64,000 nt of DNA from Thermoflexus hugenholtzii JAD2 (GTDB lineage Bacteria; Chloroflexota; Anaerolineae; Thermoflexales; Thermoflexaceae). Positions 57,307-64,000 of the stretch are shown one piece after another. Position numbers and translations under genes: made by a program. Each line of letters begins with the position of its first letter. Position 1 is the stretch's first letter. The notes under the pieces were generated by a model. It worked only from the letters and a program-made list of their open reading frames with translations, made no database searches and was not told where the DNA came from. The stretch is taken from assembly GCF_900187885.1 (NCBI RefSeq), contig NZ_FYEK01000003.1, positions 253,977-317,976 on the forward strand, written 5' to 3'.

Positions 57307-58626
57307 TCAGTGATGACTCTCCGAATGCTCCTCCCCATGCCCGGCTGTCGCCAGGGCGATAAAGACCAGGGTGAGCATCATGAAGATGAAGGCCTGGATC
57401 AACCCCACGAAGATCTCCAGGCCGTAGAAGACCGCCGGGATCAGAAGGGGGAGCAGGAAGATCATGATCCCCAGCAACACATGGCCGGCGAAGATGTTCC
57501 CAAACAATCGGAAGGAGAAGGAGACAATCTTGGCCACCTCGCTGATCAGCTCCAGAAGACTCACGAAGAACTCGATGATCCCCATGAAGCCACGGCGGAG
57601 TGCCTTCACGTTGAAGAACTTCCAGAAATAGCCCGGTCCCAGGGCCCGCACTCCCCACACCTGCACCATGAAGACCGCCACCAGGGCAAGCCCGATGGTG
57701 AAGTTCAGATCGGTGCTCAAGGCCCGGAGATAGGGAACCAGGACGAAGCCGGCCCCGTGGGCTTCCCCGGCTTTCGCGCTTCCCTCCCCGTGCCCTTCAC
57801 CCTCCCCATGCGCACCCGCCTTCGGACCGGAGGCTTCCGCAGGAGCCGCCGCCGGCTCCGCTGTCAGCAAGGTGATCGGACCCCAATGGAGAACTGCATA
57901 GCCTGGCTCCGGGCCGTGGGCAGGCTCCACCTTCCCGATGGAATCGAAGCCGGGGATTAAGCCCAGCCAGTTCGCCGCCAGCACCATCAGGAAGATCGAA
58001 GCCACCAGGGGGAAGACATGGCGCGCCCGAGGGCCCAGGACCACCTTGGCCAGGTTCTCATACAGGGCCTCCACGAGGAACTCGAAGAGGTTGACCAGGA
58101 TCCCCAGGCCGCGCACCGGTGGCGGGAGCGGACCTGCCCGCCGGGCTGCCAGGAAACCCAGCCCCAGGACCACCAGGTCCACCAGAACCATGGCCACCAT
58201 GGTGTTGGTGAGCGGGGCGCCGAAGAACAGAGGGCCAGTCAGCGGCTCCGGCTTCACCAGGATCACCGGGAGCACGGTCTTGATCGGCTTGCCCGCCACG
58301 GAGAGCCCCTGCCCCAGGGTGCCGAAAAACAACGAGGTCCCCAGCACGAAGCCCAGGATCAGGGGGACCACCACCAGCCTCTGGAAATAACGGATCACCC
58401 GGGTATCCCGCAGCCCCCACAGGGCCAGGGCGATCACAAAAGCATCCACCACCAGAAACCCGATCAGCCCGCCCGCCGAGGGGAAGGAGATCGCGCCCAG
58501 CCCGCCGATGAGCGCCCGCAGGCTTCCCAACAACCAGAAGGAAGCCTGTCCTCCCACCCCGCACGAGAGCAAGGCGATCAGCCCCAGCAACGCATAAGGA
58601 CCCATCCGTCGGATCAACTTCCCCAT
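57307..58626 (-). CDS. atpB: ATP synthase F0 subunit a, extended form
   Basis: 439 residues, against about 240-270 for most bacterial a subunits. The essential Arg is R373 in FSFRLFGNIFAGH, and PFFEFLVEALYENL-like and ANWLGLIPGF segments mark the core. Two additions: an N-terminal region of about 130 residues with several membrane helices (FWLLGSLRALIGGLGAISF, VIALALWGL), and a His/Glu/Gly/Ala-rich insertion at about 253-292 (HGEGEGHGEGSAK) in a loop predicted to face outside. The C-terminus is also His-rich (GHGEEHSESHH). It forms the proton half-channels with the c ring. Confidence 0.93.
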   Translation of the reverse strand: MGKLIRRMGPYALLGLIALLSCGVGGQASFWLLGSLRALIGGLGAISFPSAGGLIGFLVVDAFVIALALWGLRDTRVIRYFQRLVVVPLILGFVLGTSLFFGTLGQGLSVAGKPIKTVLPVILVKPEPLTGPLFFGAPLTNTMVAMVLVDLVVLGLGFLAARRAGPLPPPVRGLGILVNLFEFLVEALYENLAKVVLGPRARHVFPLVASIFLMVLAANWLGLIPGFDSIGKVEPAHGPEPGYAVLHWGPITLLTAEPAAAPAEASGPKAGAHGEGEGHGEGSAKAGEAHGAGFVLVPYLRALSTDLNFTIGLALVAVFMVQVWGVRALGPGYFWKFFNVKALRRGFMGIIEFFVSLLELISEVAKIVSFSFRLFGNIFAGHVLLGIMIFLLPLLIPAVFYGLEIFVGLIQAFIFMMLTLVFIALATAGHGEEHSESHH

Positions 58627-58687
58627 TGCGGCGCCTCACCCTCCCGGATTGGTTGATCGATTCATCGGCCTGGAGCCTCGCCGGGCT

Positions 58688-59071
58688 TTATCCAGCCGCC
58701 TTCCCAGGATCGTCCGGCTCATCTTCCTGCCGGAGCCCGGCGGGGCCGGGGCCTCGCCTCCCGGGTTGCATTCCCTCCATCCGGAATCGGGAGGCTGCGG
58801 TCATCGCCGTGCGGACCATCACCACCAAGCCCAGAGTCGCGCCGGCGATCATGCAAGCCGCCGTCAGCACCGGCCGGGTCCCCAGCCGCAGATCCAGCCA
58901 CAGCCCACACAGCATCGCCCCCACCACAAACACCACGGGGATGAACCCGATCTGGGAGAGCGCCCCCGCCAGCGCTAAGTTCCAGGCCCGGATCCACCAT
59001 CGTCCAGGGGATTTCATCGAAACTGCTTGTCTGAAGGTTTCTCGGCTCCGGCTTCGCGCCTGTTGAGCCAC
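58688..59071 (-). CDS. AtpI/AtpZ-like ATP synthase accessory protein
   Basis: About 127 residues from GTG 59071; ATG 59017 (MKSPGRWW) is the other candidate. Two transmembrane helices (AGALSQIGFIPVVFVVGAML, and LTAACMIAGATLGLVVMV) separated by LWLDLRLGTRP match the AtpZ/AtpI type, small proteins that precede atpB in many operons and help c-ring assembly or Mg2+ uptake. The C-terminus is a Gly/Pro-rich tail. First gene of the F0 operon. Confidence 0.75.
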   Translation of the reverse strand: MAQQARSRSRETFRQAVSMKSPGRWWIRAWNLALAGALSQIGFIPVVFVVGAMLCGLWLDLRLGTRPVLTAACMIAGATLGLVVMVRTAMTAASRFRMEGMQPGRRGPGPAGLRQEDEPDDPGKAAG

Positions 59072-59080
59072 ACGACCATA

Positions 59081-59109
59081 ATGATACCGGTCTGCCCGTA
59101 TGTCGACAA
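59081..59109 (-). promoter_or_regulatory. Promoter of the F0 operon
   Basis: On the minus strand TTGTCG (59109-59104), 17-bp spacer, TATCAT (59086-59081). The start at GTG 59071 would leave almost no leader, which favours the internal ATG 59017 or a leaderless message. Confidence 0.5.
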
Positions 59110-59155
59110 GGCCCCTCCCCGAAAATTCGCACTCACCGGCCGGTTTTAATCCGGC

Positions 59156-60610
59156 TCAGAGGGCTTGGGCGGCCATTTGCGCCAGCTGGTAAAGCGGGTA
59201 GACCAGCACCGTGAGCAACAGCACTCCTGCCACAGTGAACCACAAAGTGAAACGGGCCGGGCGGGAGATCCAAACGGGTTTCCCTTCCTCGGGCGATCGG
59301 TCCACATACATCGCTCGAGCCACCATGATGTAGTAATAAAACGCCACCATGGCGTTCAGCACCCCGGCGATGGCCAGCCAGAGCAATCCGCTCTCGATGG
59401 CCGCGGCGAACACGAACAGCTTAGCGAAGAAGCCAACCAGCGGAGGGATTCCCCCCAGGGAGAGGAGGGCAGCCAGCATCGCCAGGGCCAGGCCGGGGGA
59501 ACGTCGGGACAGCCCCGCCAGGTCCCGGATCTCCTCGCTTCCCGTCACGTTGGTCATGATCACCGCAACGGCGAAGGCAGCGATGTTGGTCAGGGTATAG
59601 ATCCCCAGGTAGAAGATCGAGGCGGCGATCCCCAGGGGGCTGGCCGCTGCCACCCCGATCAGGATGTAACCGGCCTGGGCGATGCTCGAGTAGGCCAGCA
59701 ACCGCTTGAGGTTGCGCTGGGGGATCGCCAGGAGGTTCCCCACGGTCATGGTGACGAAGGCCAAGGCCGAGATCAGGGCGACCCAATTCCCCTGCACCGT
59801 GGGGAAGGCCTCGATCATCGCCCGGATGAGCACGGCGAACCCGGCCGCCTTGGAAGCCACCGAGATGAAGGCGGTGATCGGGGTCGGCGCCCCCTCATAG
59901 ACATCCGGGGTCCAGAAATGGAAGGGCACGGCGGAGACCTTGAAGCCGAATCCTACCAGCACCAGCAGGAGGGCCGCCATCACCGCCGGAGAAGGCAGCG
60001 CGCCCAGGGCCTGGGCGATGCGGGCGTAGGCGATCTCCCCGGTGAAGCCATACAGAAGGGCCAGGCCATACAGCATGATCGTGGAGCTGAAGACCCCGAA
60101 CAGGAAATACTTCAGCCCCGCCTCCGCGGAACGCGGGGTGTCCCGCAGATATCCCGCCAGCAGATACAGGGCGATCCCCACCGTCTCCAGGGCCAGATAC
60201 AACGTCACCAAGTTGACCGCTGCCCCCATCAGGCCCATCCCCAGGATCGAGAGGAGCAGGAGGGTGTAATACTCGCCGCTCTGGCGCAGGGGGCGGAAAT
60301 CCATAGAGATCGCCACCGTGAGGATCCCTGCGAGCAGGAAGATCAGGCGGAACAACATCGCCGCAAGATCCGCTCGCACGGATCCACCGAACGCTTCATA
60401 GGGGGCCGCCATCCCTCCGGCCAGCTGCGCCGCCTGGACCGCTGTCACCCCCAGGGCCACGGCCAGCCCCCCGATGGCCCAGTAGCCCAGCTCCCGCTTG
60501 CGTCCCTCTGGCAACCAGGCGTCCGCGGCCATGGTCACGACCGCCGCGACCACCAGCACGATCTCCGGCAGGACCGACCAGAGATGCGCCCACCAGGACA
60601 GCTCGCTCAT
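59156..60610 (-). CDS. nuoN: NADH-quinone oxidoreductase subunit N
   Basis: 484 residues from ATG 60610 (GGAGG 5 nt upstream); an in-frame start at 60640 would overlap the nuoM stop. About 14 transmembrane helices. Proton-channel residues are conserved: Glu in LALETVGIALYLLAGYL (TM5) and Lys in FGFKVSAVPFHFWTPDVYEGAP (TM7), then SVASKAAGFAV. Antiporter-like membrane subunit of complex I. Last gene of the membrane-arm operon, ending close to the F0 operon promoter. Confidence 0.95.
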   Translation of the reverse strand: MSELSWWAHLWSVLPEIVLVVAAVVTMAADAWLPEGRKRELGYWAIGGLAVALGVTAVQAAQLAGGMAAPYEAFGGSVRADLAAMLFRLIFLLAGILTVAISMDFRPLRQSGEYYTLLLLSILGMGLMGAAVNLVTLYLALETVGIALYLLAGYLRDTPRSAEAGLKYFLFGVFSSTIMLYGLALLYGFTGEIAYARIAQALGALPSPAVMAALLLVLVGFGFKVSAVPFHFWTPDVYEGAPTPITAFISVASKAAGFAVLIRAMIEAFPTVQGNWVALISALAFVTMTVGNLLAIPQRNLKRLLAYSSIAQAGYILIGVAAASPLGIAASIFYLGIYTLTNIAAFAVAVIMTNVTGSEEIRDLAGLSRRSPGLALAMLAALLSLGGIPPLVGFFAKLFVFAAAIESGLLWLAIAGVLNAMVAFYYYIMVARAMYVDRSPEEGKPVWISRPARFTLWFTVAGVLLLTVLVYPLYQLAQMAAQAL

Positions 60611-60636
60611 CCACGCCTCCTCTGGATCAGTGGATC

Positions 60637-62196
60637 TCAACGAAGGGAGGCCAGCATCGCCCCGTGCAGCAGCGCCGCGATCGGCTCCACGCCCATCTGG
60701 ATCAGGTCGGTCATCACCCGCGGGAACACCCCGATCAGGACGAACCAGACCGCCAGCGTGACGATGGCCACCTTATCCAGGACGGTCACGTCCCCCACAT
60801 GGGGGTAGCGCTCCCGGTTCAACTCCCCAAAGAACGTGGCCTGGAGCGCCCGCAGGATATAGGCCGCCGAGAGGGCAATGCTGGGCGCGGCGAGGATCGC
60901 CACCCAAGGATACCACCAGGCGGTGTCCCGGGCCGCCCAGATCCCTGCGAAGACCTGAAACTCCGCGATGAACCCAGAGAAGCCCGGCATCCCCATCGCC
61001 ACCAGGCCGCCCAGGACGAAGCCGAGGGTCGCCATCGGCATCGCCCGGGCGAACCCACCCAAGTGGGCCAGATAACGCGTGTGCGCCCGATCGTAAACCA
61101 TCCCCACCACGGCGAAGAGGATGGCGGCCATCACCCCGTGGGAGAACATCTGCAGCACCGCCCCTGTCAGCCCGGTGACGTTCATCGCCGCGAACCCGAT
61201 GGTCACAAAGGCCATATGCCCGATGCTGGAGAAGGCAATCACATATTTGAGATCCTCCTGCACCAGGGAGATAGCCGCCGAATAGAGGGCGGCGACCACC
61301 GCCAGGAAGACCACAACCGGCAGCCAGTAGACCGCCCCGCCCGGCAGCAACTCGATCCCCACCCGCAGGGCGCTGTAGGCCCCCACCTTCATCACCACCC
61401 CGGCCAGGAACATCGAGCCCGCCGTAGGGGCCGCCGAGTGTCCATCCGGCACCCAGTTATGGAACGGCCACAGGCCGGCAGTGACTGCGAAGCCCAGGAA
61501 GACGGGGAGGAACCAGAGGTAATCAAAGCGCACCGTCTGGCCGAAGACCTCCACCGGCCGCGCGAAGGCCCCTCGAGCCGCCAGCTCGCGCAACACATCC
61601 ATATCGAACGTGCGCACCGGGGACACAAAATACAGGGCCAGGGCGCCCACCAGGGCGATAATGGACCCCACCAGCGTGTAAAGCACCAGCTTCATCGCCG
61701 CGTATTCCTTGCGGGTGGAGCCCCAGATGGCAATCAGGAAGTATTTGGGGAAGATGGCGATCTCATAGAAGAAGAACAGCAACACCAAGTTGCGGGCCAC
61801 GAAGACCCCCATGATGCCGCTGGCCAGAAGCAACATAAAGGCGAACAGCTCGTGGGGGCGGTCCTCGATGTTCCACGAGACCAGCACGCCGGTGAAGAGG
61901 ACCAGGGCGGAGAGCAACACCAGCGGCAGACTGACGCCATCCACCCCTACATAGTAATGAATCCCCAGCTGAGGCAACCAGGAGATCCGCTCCACGAACT
62001 GATAGCCGCCGGCCGAGCGGTCATAGGCGACGAAGGCCCACAGGGCCAGCAGCAACGTGAAGCCGGAGACCGTGGCCGCAAAGACCCGCGCCGCCTCCTT
62101 CTGATGGCGCGGGATGAGCAATAGGAGGAGCGCCCCCACCAGGGGCGTGAAGACAATGAAGCTGAGAATAGGAAGCGTCACCGCCGGGATCGTCAT
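60637..62196 (-). CDS. nuoM: NADH-quinone oxidoreductase subunit M (variant lacking TM7 lysine)
   Basis: 519 residues with about 14 transmembrane helices. TM5 Glu is present (FFFYEIAIFPKYFLIAIWG). In TM7 the usual FAIKVP is FAVTAG, so the canonical lysine (K234 in E. coli) is Thr239; the following WPFHNWVPDGHSAAPTAGS is intact, and the TM8 Lys in LAGVVMKVGAYSALR is kept. It is the second of two NuoM-type genes here; the other (63028-64000) is canonical. Its ATG overlaps the PIN toxin stop by ATGA. Confidence 0.93.
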   Translation of the reverse strand: MTIPAVTLPILSFIVFTPLVGALLLLLIPRHQKEAARVFAATVSGFTLLLALWAFVAYDRSAGGYQFVERISWLPQLGIHYYVGVDGVSLPLVLLSALVLFTGVLVSWNIEDRPHELFAFMLLLASGIMGVFVARNLVLLFFFYEIAIFPKYFLIAIWGSTRKEYAAMKLVLYTLVGSIIALVGALALYFVSPVRTFDMDVLRELAARGAFARPVEVFGQTVRFDYLWFLPVFLGFAVTAGLWPFHNWVPDGHSAAPTAGSMFLAGVVMKVGAYSALRVGIELLPGGAVYWLPVVVFLAVVAALYSAAISLVQEDLKYVIAFSSIGHMAFVTIGFAAMNVTGLTGAVLQMFSHGVMAAILFAVVGMVYDRAHTRYLAHLGGFARAMPMATLGFVLGGLVAMGMPGFSGFIAEFQVFAGIWAARDTAWWYPWVAILAAPSIALSAAYILRALQATFFGELNRERYPHVGDVTVLDKVAIVTLAVWFVLIGVFPRVMTDLIQMGVEPIAALLHGAMLASLR

Positions 62197-62720
62197 CCTT
62201 CACGCTCCATGAACGAGAGTAAATCATTTAAATCCGCAAAAGGAGTTCGGTAACGAGCGCAAACAACCATACAACGTAGAATATCATTTGCCTCAGATAC
62301 GGACAGAAACCCTCGACGGACAAGACTTGCTAAGATCCCCAAGGTTCCTGATATTTGCACTTTCATCTGTGTAGCATGGAGTCTCGCAGCTCGATCATCT
62401 GTTAACAACATCCACCCCCTTACAGCCGCAATCGCGATAGATACTGCTTCCCCGAAATGCGGCTTGTTGGGAAGTTTTGCGAGCAGTTCGACCTCTCTGG
62501 GATCTTCTAAAAAGACAATTTTAAGCCAGCCATCTGGATGAAGCGGATAAGTGACCTTTTCGACGGATCTCAGAAATTCATAACCGTCTTCCACGCCCTT
62601 TCGGATTTCTTCGAAAACTGGATATGCGATATATATCTCATTCCACAATAACGGGAGAAGGTCCAGACGCTGCGCGGCGGCGAAATTTGATAAGACTGTT
62701 GTATCAACTATTGCCGACAT
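62193..62720 (-). CDS. PIN-domain toxin inside the nuo operon
   Basis: 175 residues. Acidic PIN motifs: Asp in AIVDTTVLSNFAAA, Glu in PVFEEIRKGV, Glu/Asp in HFGEAVSIAIA and Asp in LLTDDRAARLHA. DUF3368-like order. The gene is clearly richer in A+T than its neighbours (for example TAAATCATTTAAATC near its 3' end), which points to recent acquisition. It overlaps its antitoxin gene by 17 nt and nuoM by 4 nt. Confidence 0.85.
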   Translation of the reverse strand: MSAIVDTTVLSNFAAAQRLDLLPLLWNEIYIAYPVFEEIRKGVEDGYEFLRSVEKVTYPLHPDGWLKIVFLEDPREVELLAKLPNKPHFGEAVSIAIAAVRGWMLLTDDRAARLHATQMKVQISGTLGILASLVRRGFLSVSEANDILRCMVVCARYRTPFADLNDLLSFMEREG

Positions 62721-63015
62721 TCAGGAAGTCCTCCAACGCTCGGATCTCGGCCAAAGCTTCCGTGCGATCTGCAGGTCCTAAGCGCAGGGGTACACCGTAG
62801 CGCTCTAGGATTTCCTTCATGCTCTCCACGCTTACCCTGGCGATCGCAGCCGCTTGAGCCAAGGTCAGCTCGGGATCCGTTCGATAGCGATGCACCGCCA
62901 AGGCCACTCGTAGGTGTGGGCGATCCTGAAGCAGAAGGCGCAACGCCTCCTCCATCACCTCCTCTTCGCTCTTATATAGGCCTGCTTCTACCAAGTCACG
63001 GATCCGGATCTCCAT
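62704..63015 (-). CDS. Antitoxin of the PIN toxin (UPF0175/RHH-like)
   Basis: 103 residues. N-terminal ribbon-helix-helix-like segment (IRDLVEAGLYKSEEEVMEEALRLL) resembles antitoxins of the CopG/ParD type, and the C-terminal part (ELTLAQAAAIARVSVESMKE, ILERYGVPLRL) matches the UPF0175 HTH seen at 33164. It starts 12 nt after the upstream nuoM-type gene ends and overlaps the toxin gene by 17 nt, so the pair is transcribed with the nuo genes. Confidence 0.8.
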   Translation of the reverse strand: MEIRIRDLVEAGLYKSEEEVMEEALRLLLQDRPHLRVALAVHRYRTDPELTLAQAAAIARVSVESMKEILERYGVPLRLGPADRTEALAEIRALEDFLNVGNS

Positions 63016-63027
63016 AAAGCGCCTCCT

Positions 63028-64000
63028 TCATCCGAACAGCCCACGCAGGGCTGCGTCCAGGGTGGGCACGATCCAGGCCGGCCACAGGCCGGTGAGCAAC
63101 ATGAAGGCCATCAGCGGCGCCACGGCGAGCAGTTCCCGCCCGCCCATGTCCGGCAACCGGGCCCACTGAGGGTTCAGCGGTCCATGCAACACCTTCTGAA
63201 TGGCCTTCGTAATGAACGCGCCTGTGATGAGTAACCCAAGCATGGAGATGGCCGTGAGGGCGGTGAACACTGGCCAGGCCCCCTGCACCACCATATACTC
63301 CGCCACGAAGCCCGCCAGGCCCGGCAGCCCCACCGAGGCCATTGCGCAGTAGATCAGCACCCCACCGTAGCGGGGCATCCGCGCCCATAGCCCGCCATAA
63401 GCCTCCAGATCCCGGGTGTGCGTGCGATCGTACACCACTCCCACCAGGGCGAACATCGCCGCTGAGGAGAGGCCGTGGGCGAACAGCTGCAGCGCCGCCC
63501 CGTTCACCGCCATCAACGCATGATCCCGCACCGCCGGGTTGCCCAGGGCATAGCCGGCCACGGCGATCCCCAGCACCACGAAGCCCATGTGGTTCACCGA
63601 AGAATACGCCACCAGCCGCTTAAAGTCCCGCTGGCCCAGCGCCGCGTAAGAGCCCAGGACGATGGCCGCGGTGGCCAGGAGGGCCAGGGCAACGGCGAAC
63701 CGGGCGGATTCGGCTGGAAACAACGGGAAGACGATGCGCAGGAAGCCATAGGCCCCCAGCTTCAGAAGGATCCCCGCCAGGATCATCGAGCCCGCCGTGG
63801 GCGCCTCGGTATGGGCGTCCGGCAACCAGGTGTGGAAGGGCCAGACCGGCACCTTAATGGCGAAAGCGATCACGAAGGCCCAGAACACAATGGCCTTCAC
63901 CACCTCCATCGGAACCCCTGCCAGGGTCCCCTGGAGGGCCGGCCAGTGCCGGCTGATCTCCAGCAAATCGAAAGTCCCACCCTGCGTTCCCCCCAGGGCC
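63028..64000 (-). CDS. nuoM: NADH-quinone oxidoreductase subunit M, canonical, 5' part outside window
   Basis: The frame is open to base 64000 (ALGGTQGGTFDLLE precedes the first in-frame TTG), so the N-terminus lies upstream. The visible 324 residues include TM7 Lys in FAIKVPVWPFHTWLPDAHTE, TM8 Lys in LAGILLKLGAYGFLR and LVAYSSVNHMGFVVLG, all as in typical NuoM. It is followed by the toxin pair and the second nuoM. Confidence 0.93.
   Translation of the reverse strand, partial: ALGGTQGGTFDLLEISRHWPALQGTLAGVPMEVVKAIVFWAFVIAFAIKVPVWPFHTWLPDAHTEAPTAGSMILAGILLKLGAYGFLRIVFPLFPAESARFAVALALLATAAIVLGSYAALGQRDFKRLVAYSSVNHMGFVVLGIAVAGYALGNPAVRDHALMAVNGAALQLFAHGLSSAAMFALVGVVYDRTHTRDLEAYGGLWARMPRYGGVLIYCAMASVGLPGLAGFVAEYMVVQGAWPVFTALTAISMLGLLITGAFITKAIQKVLHGPLNPQWARLPDMGGRELLAVAPLMAFMLLTGLWPAWIVPTLDAALRGLFG

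Noticed and set aside
58688-59071. Possible delta subunit of ATP synthase at the head of the F0 operon
   Set aside because: Two transmembrane helices and a loop LWLDLRLGT fit AtpZ/AtpI, not the soluble delta subunit.

Overview
High-GC (about two-thirds G+C by eye), densely coding bacterial chromosome segment with no rRNA, tRNA, CRISPR array, transposase or phage gene that I can see, and no gene-free stretch longer than 300 bases. The combination of a DUF2298 (Chlor_Arch_YYY type) membrane protein, an Agl23-like GT-C/NHL fusion, a split F0F1 ATP synthase with a b-delta fusion, tandem NuoM-type complex I subunits, Rex, MreB and many HEPN/MNT, PIN and Uma2 genes points to the phylum Chloroflexota, probably a thermophilic Anaerolineae/Thermoflexus-like lineage. 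The phylum is a fairly confident inference, the genus is a guess.

Layout. 1-2509: end of a coiled-coil nuclease-like gene, a class V aminotransferase and a small unknown protein. 2546-8927 (minus): a TetR-controlled ABC-2 efflux system (permease, two ATPases, two HlyD-type adaptors). 9123-10854 (minus): ECF sigma/anti-sigma pair and a small permease. 10907-15439 (minus): carA and carB. 15704-20857 (plus): phosphoserine-pathway cluster (HAD phosphatase, class V aminotransferase, SerA) followed by nicotinate phosphoribosyltransferase. 20868-21160: a duplicated multi-hairpin repeat. 21150-27388 (mostly minus): iscX-nuoB-nuoCD-nuoI, a broken MNT-HEPN gene and mrp. 27592-31735: aldehyde dehydrogenase, icd, a MOSC protein and rex. 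31749-33391: toxin-antitoxin-like genes. 33524-41260 (minus): mreB and the F1 operon atpA-(uma2-uma2)-atpG-atpD-(nucleotidyltransferase)-atpC. 41354-47439 (minus): M42 peptidase, a Wzt-like ABC ATPase, and sucD/sucC interleaved with two MNT/HEPN pairs. 47515-56051 (minus): three large membrane proteins of surface glycan assembly and a second coiled-coil nuclease-like gene. 56186-59071 (minus): F0 operon atpZ-atpB-atpE-atpFH. 59156-64000 (minus): nuoN, nuoM, a PIN toxin-antitoxin pair and a second, window-truncated nuoM.

How it works together. The core genes form a respiratory and central-metabolism block: isocitrate dehydrogenase and succinyl-CoA synthetase (TCA cycle), complex I subunits with Fe-S assembly factors at both ends of the nuoB-CD-I operon, both halves of ATP synthase, and the NADH sensor Rex.

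The most unusual feature is architectural. Small accessory genes (MNT nucleotidyltransferases, HEPN proteins, a PIN toxin with its antitoxin, Uma2 nuclease-like proteins) sit inside the atp, suc and nuo operons, often joined to the core gene by 4-nt ATGA overlaps. Three of the four HEPN genes, plus one small unknown gene, carry frameshifts, whereas the core genes in the same window read through intact. Other points of note: one of the two NuoM subunits lacks the canonical TM7 lysine (Thr239), and ATP synthase subunit a has an extended N-terminus and a His/Glu/Gly-rich insertion.
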